A stretch of 64,000 bases of DNA from JBHJHP01 sp042219825. Lineage in GTDB: Bacteria; Bacteroidota; Bacteroidia; Bacteroidales; UBA5342. Below, piece by piece: positions 18,389 to 26,276 of the stretch. Under the pieces are notes generated by a model. The model did no database searches, had not been told where the DNA came from, and worked only from the letters and a program-made list of their open reading frames with translations. The stretch's first letter is position 1. Each line of letters begins with the position of its first letter. Location: positions 124,001 to 188,000 of the forward strand of contig NZ_JBHJHQ010000004.1 in NCBI RefSeq assembly GCF_042219825.1, given 5' to 3'. The position numbers were made by a program, and so were the translations under genes.

Positions 18389-18715
18389 ATGAAAACCTAT
18401 AAAATTTTTATTCTGTCAATTTTTACTCTATTGGTTTCCTGTAATATGAGGGAAGTTAAACCGAAAAATCAGGTGAAGCCAATTCAGATTGAAGTCACAG
18501 AGAACAATACTGTTTTACTCAATGGAACGGTCGTGGAAATTGACAGCATTGGGCCGTATGTTTCCAGATTATTTTCAACATATTCAGATAAACAGGGAAG
18601 AAAAGTGGTTGTAAATCTGACGGTTGCAAAAAATGTGAAAGCAGGAGTCATCTCTGACATAAAATACCAGTTAAGAAAGCCTAAGGCCCTGAAATTTAAT
18701 TATAGAGTAAAATAG
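18389..18715 (+). CDS. Small lipoprotein with ExbD/TolR-like periplasmic domain
   Basis: 108 residues. A lipoprotein signal (LLVSCNMREVK) is followed by a single alpha/beta domain: IQIEVTENNTVLLNGTVVEID (strand-turn-strand), a helix SIGPYVSRLFSTYSDKQ, RKVVVNLTVAKNVKAGVISDIKYQLRKP. This order matches the ExbD/TolR periplasmic domain, whose Asp-bearing transmembrane helix is absent here. It may be a decoy or modulator of a Ton/Tol motor, which is inference. It lies in the same stretch as the TonB-C-like lipoprotein at 15674. Confidence 0.6.
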   Translation: MKTYKIFILSIFTLLVSCNMREVKPKNQVKPIQIEVTENNTVLLNGTVVEIDSIGPYVSRLFSTYSDKQGRKVVVNLTVAKNVKAGVISDIKYQLRKPKALKFNYRVK

Positions 18716-18777
18716 AATAATCAAGCGGGCAGTCTTTCAAAAGAGAATTATTTTTCAGCTAACTTTTGAGTGACGAG

Positions 18778-18922
18778 CTATTTGTCCCATTTTATGACGA
18801 CCTCATTAATCATGGTGGTAGCCCCACCGTTATACTCGATCCCAAAACTTCCTTCCCGGTTAGGCAAAACAATTGCTTCAAGATCCACATGATCTTTTAC
18901 TTCCGGGGAATAAGCGGCTTTG
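18778..18922 (-). pseudogene. 3' remnant of a paralogue of the beta-helix gene at 23533
   Basis: About 138 bp match the 3' end of the gene at 23533-26058 with roughly ten differences counted by eye. On the minus strand it still reads in frame: EVKDHVDLEAIV-PNREGSF then GIEYNGGATTMINEVV and ends WDK with a TAG stop, where the full gene ends WEKPKL. No start or upstream domain remains, so this is a gene remnant. Besides this fragment and the promoter at 18980, the gap 18716-19200 shows nothing recognised. Confidence 0.85.
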
Positions 18923-18979
18923 TTCATTTTATGGGCATAGAGACGCGGTTAATCACATCTCTTAGATATTCGCCACCTG

Positions 18980-19011
18980 TTTGCTTTTAAACTTTTATTT
19001 TGCTAGTTTTA
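18980..19011 (+). promoter_or_regulatory. Promoter of the two-gene membrane protein unit
   Basis: TTTG (18980..18983), 20 bp, TAGTTTTA (19004..19011). The ACCTGTTTGCTTTTAAA block is the same as at 10922. The leader to the ATG at 19201 is about 185 nt. Confidence 0.55.
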
Positions 19012-19200
19012 TAGGGGTATTAGCTGAAACACAATCATTTGTATATAATACGTGAACTTGATAAAAAGTCGGTTATCGTTCCATGTTAGAAGATAAAGCA
19101 GAATTCGTGTGAGTAAAGATGCCAGAGTAAAAGGCAAGCTTAACCAACCCGTAGCAGCCTTAAGAAATTTATATAAGAGTCAGACAAAACAATAATAACA

Positions 19201-19581
19201 ATGATTTATTTTTTTGGAGTCTTTTACATATTGCATGGATTAGTACACTTATTGTATATGGGACATAGTTTGGGTTATTTTGAATTGGAAAAGGGTTTTA
19301 TCTGGCCGGATAATTCAAAGTTGCTAGCTAATACTTTTAGCTTGAAAACAAAAAAAATGCTTGCTGGTGTTTTATGTATTATTGCTGCGATATGTTTTGT
19401 TTTGTCAGGTGTTCTTTTAATAATAGGTCATACATGGAATAATGCAGAGGTTATTATCGCTATTACTTTGTCTACGCTTCTGTTTATTGCATTTTGGGAT
19501 GGGAGCAGGCGCAAATTACACACTCAGGGGGGAGTAGCAATATTAATAAATATATTAATTCTTTTTTATACATTAATTTGA
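19201..19581 (+). CDS. Four-helix integral membrane protein, unknown function
   Basis: 126 residues, almost entirely hydrophobic, with about four membrane helices: residues 1-20 (MIYFFGVFYILHGLVHLLYM), 53-77 (MLAGVLCIIAAICFVLSG...), 80-100 and 107-126. Small and not recognised. It is followed after 16 bp by another membrane protein, so the two form a probable unit, with the Crp/Fnr regulator 59 bp further on. Confidence 0.65.
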   Translation: MIYFFGVFYILHGLVHLLYMGHSLGYFELEKGFIWPDNSKLLANTFSLKTKKMLAGVLCIIAAICFVLSGVLLIIGHTWNNAEVIIAITLSTLLFIAFWDGSRRKLHTQGGVAILINILILFYTLI

Positions 19582-19597
19582 TAATAGCTAATTATTT

Positions 19598-20251
19598 ATG
19601 AAAGATGTTAATATAACTTATTATAATAAAAGAGTAAACGTTACGGCCTCTGTAATAGGAGTTCTGCTAGGTCTGTCGGGTATTTTTAATCATGGATTAT
19701 TTGAAATTCTGCAAGGTAATATTACAACAAATGGATTTTATATTGAAGCTATTGGTGTAAAACATAGATTCTGGTTATATGGTACTGAAGGAGCCTTTAC
19801 ATTAATTCACAATTATCTTGTTACAGGTATTAGTTCTGTTTTAGTTGGTGTGACAATTATTTTATGGTCAATAAAATATTTACAAATAAAACATGGGGCA
19901 ATAATTTTTTTAGTGCTTTTAATATTACTTACTCTTGTGGGTGGAGGAATAGGTCATATCATACTTTTTTTACCAACCTGGGCATTTGCTACACGAGTAA
20001 GTAAATCGTTAGATTGGTGGAAACATATATTATCTTTTCAGTTGAGAAAGAAATTCTCTGCTCTATGGATTTATTTCTTAATAGCAACATTAATTTCATG
20101 GCTAATTGTGATGGAATTAGGAATTTTTGGTTATTTCCCGGGACAAGACAATCCCGAGATTATCCTAAATATTGTATTTATATTTTTATTTTCCACAGTA
20201 ATACTAGCATGTTTATCTTTTATTTATGCGATTTCCGGAGATATTGATTAG
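19598..20251 (+). CDS. Five- to six-helix integral membrane protein, unknown function
   Basis: 217 residues. Predicted helices lie around 15-33, 65-89, 98-130 (long glycine-rich LLILLTLVGGGIGHIILFL), 150-172 and 190-212. A short loop with FEILQGNITTNGFYIEAIG faces one side. No family recognised. It shares an operon with the 126-residue membrane protein just upstream. Confidence 0.65.
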   Translation: MKDVNITYYNKRVNVTASVIGVLLGLSGIFNHGLFEILQGNITTNGFYIEAIGVKHRFWLYGTEGAFTLIHNYLVTGISSVLVGVTIILWSIKYLQIKHGAIIFLVLLILLTLVGGGIGHIILFLPTWAFATRVSKSLDWWKHILSFQLRKKFSALWIYFLIATLISWLIVMELGIFGYFPGQDNPEIILNIVFIFLFSTVILACLSFIYAISGDID

Positions 20252-20310
20252 TATAAGTGAAATCAGGTTACTCATTAATATACATTGTTAAATAAAAATA
20301 TGTCGGCAAA

Positions 20311-20874
20311 ATGAAAATTGACGAGAATATAGCAAAGAAGTATAATTTAACTGAAGAAGAAATAGCATTGACCATGAGCGGTTATGCGCCTTTGGTAGTT
20401 GAGGCGAATGAATTTTTTTTAAAGGAAGGCAAAATTTGTAATTATATTGGTTTTGTAGTAAAAGGTTTACTCCGATCCTACATTTATGATGAGGAGGCCA
20501 ATGAAATAACATCTGACTTCTTTCCTGAAAACACATTGATTATTTCGTTCGATAGTTTTAATAACCGGGTTCCGTCTAAAGAGAATATAAAAGCAATTGA
20601 GAACTCTGAGTTAATGGTCATTTCCTATGAATCGCAAAAGGAATTGTACCGTAAAATACCAGCATGGAATCTTATCTGCAGGGATTTAGCCGATTATAAA
20701 AGCAGAGAAATGATAGAAAGAGCCAACCGGTTTCAAATCATGTCTGCTACGGAACGTTATCAGACTTTTTGCAATGAACATCACGATTTGCTACAACGCA
20801 CAACACTTGGGAATATAGCTTCCTATATTGGTGTTGATATTGCCACTTTAAGCAGAATACGTAGGAAGAGATAG
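20311..20874 (+). CDS. Crp/Fnr family transcriptional regulator
   Basis: 187 residues. The jelly-roll domain contains EANEFFLKEGKICNYIGFVVKGLLRSYIYDEEANE and the FFPENTLIISFDSF block. The C-terminal helix-turn-helix is LGNIASYIGVDIATLSRIRRKR, keeping the SR of the recognition helix but with Ala where FNR has its base-reading Glu. No FeS cysteines of the FNR type are present. Downstream, two FNR-like palindromes precede the next two transcription units, so it is the obvious candidate regulator of the NmrA-like, flavodoxin and esterase genes. Confidence 0.85.
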   Translation: MKIDENIAKKYNLTEEEIALTMSGYAPLVVEANEFFLKEGKICNYIGFVVKGLLRSYIYDEEANEITSDFFPENTLIISFDSFNNRVPSKENIKAIENSELMVISYESQKELYRKIPAWNLICRDLADYKSREMIERANRFQIMSATERYQTFCNEHHDLLQRTTLGNIASYIGVDIATLSRIRRKR

Positions 20875-20880
20875 GCGATT

Positions 20881-20925
20881 TTGACTTTTGTCAAATGATT
20901 CTCCCACAGACTCATAATAACTTTG
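20881..20925 (+). promoter_or_regulatory. FNR/CRP-type box with promoter upstream of the NmrA-like gene
   Basis: TTGAC-TTTT-GTCAA (20881..20894) is a perfect inverted repeat close to the TTGAT-N4-ATCAA FNR consensus. A TAACTTTG -7 element lies at 20918..20925, placing the box centre about 42 bp before the expected start site, as in class II activation. Confidence 0.65.
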
Positions 20926-20948
20926 TTTCATCATTTAAAACAAGTATT

Positions 20949-21848
20949 ATGAGCATAGCGAAACAAATTACCATCATCGGAGCAACAGGCAATATTGGAA
21001 GTGTTGTTGCCAAAAACCTTATTCAATCAGGTTATGAAGTAAAAGCAATCGTGAGAAACCTTGAAAAAGCGAACAATCTTTTTAGGGATGAACCTCATAT
21101 AACAATTGAGAAAGCAGATCTGAAAGATGTTTCAGCTTTAAAGAGTGCATTGAAAGATACGGAATATTTATACTTAAATCTTTCAACACAAAGTATTAAA
21201 ATTGATACGCCCTTTGCACCGGACAGGGAAGGTGTAGCAAATATTCTGAATGCTGTAGATAAAAAGTGTATTAAACAAATTATTTGTATTTCCGGTCTTG
21301 GGGCCCTGGATAATGTGCAGAAGCCTGCACGATTTAAGTTTATCCCCAATATAATACGTAAACAAGGTCATAAACTCATAAAAGAATCCGGAATTCCGTA
21401 TACTATCCTTCATTGCAGTTGGTTTATTGATAGTTTCATTTTTTATGAACGAAACCATACCTATGCAGTAATGGGTGACACCCAAAATCCGATTTATTTT
21501 ACGAACTGTTTGGATTTTTCAAAACATATAGCAAACGCAATTGGAAATCCTGAAGCATTTTATAAGGAGTTCCCAATCCAGGGGACAGAAGGTATTAAAC
21601 ATCCTGAAGCAGCAAGACTATTCTTTTCTGTATATGATAAAGGGACCAAAGTCAATATATTCCCGCATAGGATGATTAGTATACTGGCGCATTTTAAAAA
21701 TGAAATGAAGATTTTAAAGCACATGTCCGATTATTTTTCTCAGTCTGTAGAAACATATTTGGCTGATGAATACGGGACGTACTCTGTTTTAGGAAAACCC
21801 GGAATGAGACTTGAAGATTACGCACTAAGATTAAGAAATGAAAGATAA
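20949..21848 (+). CDS. NAD(P)-binding NmrA-like protein
   Basis: About 300 residues from the ATG at 20949 (MSIAKQITIIG). An earlier in-frame ATG at 20895 overlaps the FNR-like box and lies upstream of the -7 element, so it is rejected. GATGNIGSVVAKNL is the dinucleotide-binding loop of the atypical SDR/NmrA fold; YLYLNLS and IICISGLGAL follow, and no YxxxK catalytic pair is obvious. Such proteins act as redox sensors or as quinone/NADPH-dependent oxidoreductases. It is preceded by a Crp/Fnr regulator and followed by a flavodoxin, suggesting a redox-response group. Confidence 0.82.
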   Translation: MSIAKQITIIGATGNIGSVVAKNLIQSGYEVKAIVRNLEKANNLFRDEPHITIEKADLKDVSALKSALKDTEYLYLNLSTQSIKIDTPFAPDREGVANILNAVDKKCIKQIICISGLGALDNVQKPARFKFIPNIIRKQGHKLIKESGIPYTILHCSWFIDSFIFYERNHTYAVMGDTQNPIYFTNCLDFSKHIANAIGNPEAFYKEFPIQGTEGIKHPEAARLFFSVYDKGTKVNIFPHRMISILAHFKNEMKILKHMSDYFSQSVETYLADEYGTYSVLGKPGMRLEDYALRLRNER

Positions 21849-21860
21849 GAAAAGTCGATT

Positions 21861-21905
21861 TTGATTTTTATCAAACAATCAATTATTCAAACGGCCATAT
21901 TTTAC
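21861..21905 (+). promoter_or_regulatory. FNR/CRP-type box upstream of the flavodoxin gene
   Basis: TTGAT-TTTT-ATCAA (21861..21874) matches the FNR consensus exactly. A weaker -7-like TATTTTAC begins at 21898, at the same 37-bp offset as in the box upstream of the NmrA-like gene. Both boxes are preceded by the shared bases CGATT. Confidence 0.65.
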
Positions 21906-21922
21906 ATAAAATAATTCAAAAG

Positions 21923-22435
21923 ATGAAAACACTTATTATATCGTACTCATTTACAGGAAACAATGGAAAGCTGGCGAAAAAAATTGCCCGGGGTTTAAAT
22001 GCAGACCTTATAGTCGTGGAGGAAAAGAAAAAAAGGACTGTTATGACTATTCTTTTTGATGTACTCTTTAATCGAATTCCATCAATTGATGAACCTGAAA
22101 AAAGCATGGACATGTATGAAGATCTGATCTTTGTTGCACCTGTCTGGTTCGGCAAAATTGCGACTCCGTTCAGAGCATTGTTCATGGACTTGAAAGGGAA
22201 ATCAAAGAGCTATTCTTTTATCTCTTTAAGTGCCGGGGCTAATGGTAAAAATACTGATCTGGAGAAGGAACTTATTGAGAGAACGGGATCAATGCCGAAA
22301 ATGGTAATCAATCCCCTTATCAGCGAGATACTACCGGCAAATCCAAAACCAGGCAGAAAACAACTGGAGGCTTACAGGCTTACAGATTCAGATGCAGATG
22401 GTTTGGTAAAAGGCGTATTGAATGAATTAAACTAA
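21923..22435 (+). CDS. Flavodoxin family protein
   Basis: 170 residues with the FMN phosphate-binding loop SYSFTGNNGKLA at residues 6-17. APVWFGKIATPFRALF and FISLSAGANGKN supply the loops around the isoalloxazine ring in the flavodoxin/NAD(P)H-oxidoreductase-like fold. It is a cytoplasmic electron carrier or quinone-reductase-type protein. The next gene starts 27 bp downstream, so the flavodoxin and the esterase lipoprotein are probably cotranscribed from the FNR-like promoter. Confidence 0.85.
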   Translation: MKTLIISYSFTGNNGKLAKKIARGLNADLIVVEEKKKRTVMTILFDVLFNRIPSIDEPEKSMDMYEDLIFVAPVWFGKIATPFRALFMDLKGKSKSYSFISLSAGANGKNTDLEKELIERTGSMPKMVINPLISEILPANPKPGRKQLEAYRLTDSDADGLVKGVLNELN

Positions 22436-22462
22436 TATATAACATATAACACCATTACTAAG

Positions 22463-23440
22463 ATGAAAGATTCTAAAAGCATAACACTGAGCCTTGTAGC
22501 AGTGTTTTTACTAACTACAGCTTGTTCAACAAATAAAAAGTTGACTGCACCGGCGTCACTATACAAAACGCCTGAGGGAAAAGAAATTGCATTTAAAAGT
22601 TACGACAGATCTATGGAACTATGGAATGTTGCATATTCTGAGGCATACGTAAATACTGATTATGGACAGTCACATGTTATCATTTCAGGTGAAAATAATA
22701 AGCAGACACTGGTTATATTACCCGGCCTGTTTGGAGATGCTTCTATGTGGTTTCCAAATGTTGGCAAACTTTCTGAACATTACAAAGTTTACACGCTTGA
22801 CATGATAAATTATGGTGGTAAAAGTCAGCCGGAAGGAAAAGCAATAACTGAGTTCAATGACTATAAAATTTGGTTTAATCAGATATTAAATCATTTCAAA
22901 CTTGAGAGTGTTGCAGTTATGGGAGTTTCTTATAGCAGCTGGCTTTCATTATCGTTAGCCAGGGAAATGCCCGATGCAATAACATCTGTTATCATGCTGG
23001 ACCCATCAGAGACATTTATGCCTATGAACGGCGGAATTGCGTGGAAAGGATTTAAATCATTTATGTTTTTCCCAAATAGAAAAAAATATGCCGGATTTTT
23101 ATCCTGGTTAGGAGGAGGATACTCTAATGAACAAATGGATATATGGACGGAACATATGCTTGATGTAATTGAATACGGTACAACAAAAATGTTTGATGTG
23201 CCACAACACAGAATCTATGCTCCTGAAGAATTAACCATGATTGAAATGCCGGTATTAATAATGGCAGGTGGTAAACCTATTCTTTATGATGATCCTGAAG
23301 TTTTCAAATCAAACGCGCAAAATGCTTTGCCACATGCAGAAATAATCATAGTCCCAGGTGCAGGACATGGATTAAATATGGAAAAACCTGAATACGTTAA
23401 TAACAGGATCATTGAATTTCTCGGAACAGAAAAAATCTGA
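22463..23440 (+). CDS. Alpha/beta hydrolase lipoprotein
   Basis: 325 residues. The lipoprotein signal is VFLLTTACSTNKK. The hydrolase core has LVILPGLFGDASMWFPN (oxyanion strand), VMGVSYSSWLSLSLAR (nucleophile elbow GVSYSS), a cap with AWKGFKSFMFFPNRK, MPVLIMAGGKPILYDDPEVF (acid region) and VPGAGHGLNMEKPEYV (catalytic His). This fits lipid-anchored esterases, lipases or haloalkane-dehalogenase-like proteins; the substrate is unknown. A good terminator follows. Confidence 0.85.
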   Translation: MKDSKSITLSLVAVFLLTTACSTNKKLTAPASLYKTPEGKEIAFKSYDRSMELWNVAYSEAYVNTDYGQSHVIISGENNKQTLVILPGLFGDASMWFPNVGKLSEHYKVYTLDMINYGGKSQPEGKAITEFNDYKIWFNQILNHFKLESVAVMGVSYSSWLSLSLAREMPDAITSVIMLDPSETFMPMNGGIAWKGFKSFMFFPNRKKYAGFLSWLGGGYSNEQMDIWTEHMLDVIEYGTTKMFDVPQHRIYAPEELTMIEMPVLIMAGGKPILYDDPEVFKSNAQNALPHAEIIIVPGAGHGLNMEKPEYVNNRIIEFLGTEKI

Positions 23441-23493
23441 CTATATAAAGCCTGGGCTCGAAAACCAGGTATGTAGACGCAGTGCGAAATATT

Positions 23494-23529
23494 GGGTGAT
23501 GTGGTTTTTTAAATCACGTCACCCTTTTT
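23494..23529 (+). terminator. Rho-independent terminator
   Basis: GGGTGA-t-GTG / CAC-g-TCACCC stem with an A/T-rich loop followed by TTTTT, between the esterase (+) and the beta-helix gene (-), which converge here. Confidence 0.75.
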
Positions 23530-23532
23530 AAG

Positions 23533-26058
23533 TCATAATTTCGGTTTTTCCCATATCACAACGACCTCATTAATCATGGTGGTAGCGCCACCGTTATACT
23601 CGATCCCAAAACTTCCTTCACGGTTAGGCGAAACAATTGCTTCAAGATCCACATGATCTTTTACTTCCGGGGGATAACCGGCCTTGTAATAGTCATTCAG
23701 GCAGGACGCATGTGCCAATAGCTGATCACCTTTTAGTTCAACGGTGAGCCGGCACTGAGGCCTGAAACAACTTGTAGGAATAGCTTCCGTCAATTGGGTT
23801 ACATAACCATTATTATACTCAACCAGGTAAGCCTCTACTGTATTGGCAAATTTCGTTTTTCGGATGAACCTGATGCCATAGCCTGTTTTTGTTTCCGGGT
23901 TGTAACTGATCAGCACATCCATGTAGAGTGGTGCCACACTAAAGCCCTGTCCGGCTGTTTTGAATGGCGTTATGGTAAGTTCAGCGCTCATATCACCAAA
24001 TGTCGGGCCAACCGGAGTATAACTCATGGACGCATATCTGCCGGTTTGCAGTAATCCGGTCATACCTTCAGAACCTCCGCTGCCTTCGCCAACATACCAG
24101 GCATCCCGGTTGAAATCTTTTATGGCAGAAGTGTCAAAAGGAGCAAAGCGCCAGAAGCCGGGAATAACTTTGGGCTGATTTTTAACACAAACATTTATGA
24201 AATCAGTTTGCAATGTGAGCGGATCTGCTTTAACATCTTTTTCCCGGATTGGTTTTTGAAGTATGAATGATTTAACCGGACCAGCATCACTGCGCAAATG
24301 TTTCGGTGCCACCTTTACCATGATATAATATCCGATATCTCCTGCCGATAATTCGTAGTGGAGCAAGGGATTGTTTTTCCTGGAAACGGCAGTCTCAATT
24401 GGATTCTCACCATTGGCATCACTACATCTAAACCAACTCACCATGGACTCGTCTTCGTACTTCATTTTTTCGAGTCGGTAGTTTACGGACAAAGTACCAT
24501 CAATATTCTTCTCAATCTTTGGGAGAGAAACAAACATAGGTGGATTCAGTTTTGCCGGTTTAATGCTTAAACTAATTGCACCTTCAAGCCCGGATATGTT
24601 GGAGGCTGTCAGTAAAACCTTTTGAATGCTGTCACTGGTGTTTGCCGGAATCACCTTGCATACGTTTCCGTTTTTGGATATTTCCGTTTTAATGAATGCT
24701 TTATCCCGTTCAGAGATATTCCAGCTAACCGATTCTGCTGCTGCTTCATAATTTCCAAACCGGATCAGGTCAACCTTTAGAACTGAGACATCTTTACCTG
24801 TTTCAATGGTATTTTCGGAAGCCTTAATCTTTAACTGAACCGGAATACCGGTAAGACTGATTTTGTTTTCTTTTTCAGCTTTTAAAACAGTTTGTTTAAT
24901 GCTTTCCGGGTCCCAGTCATCATTGCCCTTAAGCAGGTTATACGTGTTATAGATAACTTTACCCTTGTAGTTAAATTTATACGCATTTAACTCTGGTGAA
25001 CCTGTAATATCTATAGTACTTTGCGGATCCTTTTTACTGATGGTAATTTGCTTCCCGTTCAATGTTACATTACTCTGGTAATTTTTCATGAAAGGTGGCG
25101 GAAAATCGCGCCAGCCGATGTAGTTTAATGCATCGGCATGAAAGCGTGTGTCTATAACGGCAACCTGACCATTAGCTTTTGTAAAATATTGTGTCCCCCG
25201 CGTATATGACCGGATGTCGCAATTCAGAAAAACAGCACCGGTACCGGAAGTGTGGTAGAAGGGTTTGGAACTGTAAAAGTCAAACGTACAATCTTTATAT
25301 ACACCTGTCCCGCACAATGCATCGTCGGTACATTCCATGTGGCAGTTCTCGAACAATATGCGTTTGGCTCCCACAAAATTACACAGGTTCAAGCGACTGA
25401 TAAAGTGCGTATTGCGGGCAATTATTTTGTCGCCATTGCAATGGATCAGTTGAGCCTGAACAATGGCATCGGACCTTTTTTTACGGTTCAGCTCAGGATT
25501 TAGAGGATATTTCAGATCCACGTTACAGTAATTTCCGAAGGTGATGTTTTCAGATGAAGTGCCATTTCCCAAAAAACGGAACATGGTATAATTACCTTTA
25601 GCACCTAATGTTTGACCACGGTTACACGCCAGAACTACATTTTCAGGATTTTGGTTCAGCCCGTAAAACCTTAGCCAATCACATTTTATAACCAGGCCGT
25701 AAGGCACCGATCCGTCGCCCGGATCACGTACTTCAGGATCATCAGGATTGTCTATCCAGTATACCCAGGGCGCAATATAAAGAACCATAGGTTCATCTTC
25801 GGTTCCATCAGTCAGATGTTTGGCTGCATCATTAATGGTATTGAACACAAACGGGTTGTCTGCAATTTCTTCACTGGTCAATTGGCCGTCAATAAAGAAA
25901 GCTTTGGGGCCTAGTTGTATTGTGTCGTTGTCATAGACAATATAGGTGGCAAAAAAATCAATCGGATCATTTTTATCCAGCGTTAGATATTGAGAGTTCT
26001 GAGCGCTTACTGTTATGGATAACACAAATATGGAGAGAAGGAAAATGGATTTTTTCAT
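23533..26058 (-). CDS. Secreted beta-helix protein, pectinesterase/pectate-lyase-like
   Basis: 841 residues with a signal peptide (SIFVLSITVSAQ). Residues about 50-370 form a parallel beta-helix like that of carbohydrate esterase 8 and Bacteroides pectin enzymes: FNTINDAAKHL, GLVIKCDWLRFYGL, ARNTHFISRLNLC, FENCHMECTDDALCG, TRFHADALNYIGWRD. The middle has Ig-like strands, and the last 200 residues look like a laminin-G/concanavalin-type jelly roll (GFWRFAPFDTS ... FGIEYNGGATTMINEVVVIWE). No T9SS tail is visible. The exact activity (demethylation, lysis or sulfated-glycan binding) is unproven. A remnant of a paralogous 3' end lies at 18778. Confidence 0.7.
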   Translation of the reverse strand: MKKSIFLLSIFVLSITVSAQNSQYLTLDKNDPIDFFATYIVYDNDTIQLGPKAFFIDGQLTSEEIADNPFVFNTINDAAKHLTDGTEDEPMVLYIAPWVYWIDNPDDPEVRDPGDGSVPYGLVIKCDWLRFYGLNQNPENVVLACNRGQTLGAKGNYTMFRFLGNGTSSENITFGNYCNVDLKYPLNPELNRKKRSDAIVQAQLIHCNGDKIIARNTHFISRLNLCNFVGAKRILFENCHMECTDDALCGTGVYKDCTFDFYSSKPFYHTSGTGAVFLNCDIRSYTRGTQYFTKANGQVAVIDTRFHADALNYIGWRDFPPPFMKNYQSNVTLNGKQITISKKDPQSTIDITGSPELNAYKFNYKGKVIYNTYNLLKGNDDWDPESIKQTVLKAEKENKISLTGIPVQLKIKASENTIETGKDVSVLKVDLIRFGNYEAAAESVSWNISERDKAFIKTEISKNGNVCKVIPANTSDSIQKVLLTASNISGLEGAISLSIKPAKLNPPMFVSLPKIEKNIDGTLSVNYRLEKMKYEDESMVSWFRCSDANGENPIETAVSRKNNPLLHYELSAGDIGYYIMVKVAPKHLRSDAGPVKSFILQKPIREKDVKADPLTLQTDFINVCVKNQPKVIPGFWRFAPFDTSAIKDFNRDAWYVGEGSGGSEGMTGLLQTGRYASMSYTPVGPTFGDMSAELTITPFKTAGQGFSVAPLYMDVLISYNPETKTGYGIRFIRKTKFANTVEAYLVEYNNGYVTQLTEAIPTSCFRPQCRLTVELKGDQLLAHASCLNDYYKAGYPPEVKDHVDLEAIVSPNREGSFGIEYNGGATTMINEVVVIWEKPKL

Positions 26059-26165
26059 AACGAATCACTTGAATATTAGCTTTGTAAAATTAACCGAAAA
26101 TCTGCAGAATACAGATTTTAGAATTGTTGAATTTACACTTAATGGGAAACAAAACCATATAATAA

Positions 26166-26196
26166 CTTTAATTTCAGGTTGTAAGGTGTTATATTT
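26166..26196 (+). promoter_or_regulatory. Promoter of the CotH gene
   Basis: TTTA (26166..26169), 19 bp, and TATATTTG (26189..26196), an exact TAnnTTTG match, 80 bp before the ATG at 26277. Confidence 0.55.
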
Positions 26197-26276
26197 GTCA
26201 GTGATAAGGTAATTGTGTTTGGTAGAGAATCTTCTTTCCTGCACGCACATTGGAAAAAATCTCAATAAGGTTGGTG

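Noticed and set aside
18766..18990. 74-codon plus-strand frame
   Set aside because: It is antisense to the in-frame remnant of the beta-helix gene and gives no family-like sequence.
20895..20948. Upstream in-frame start for the NmrA-like protein
   Set aside because: This ATG abuts the FNR-like box and lies before the -7 element, so it would not be in the transcript; the residues it adds do not resemble an NmrA N-terminus.
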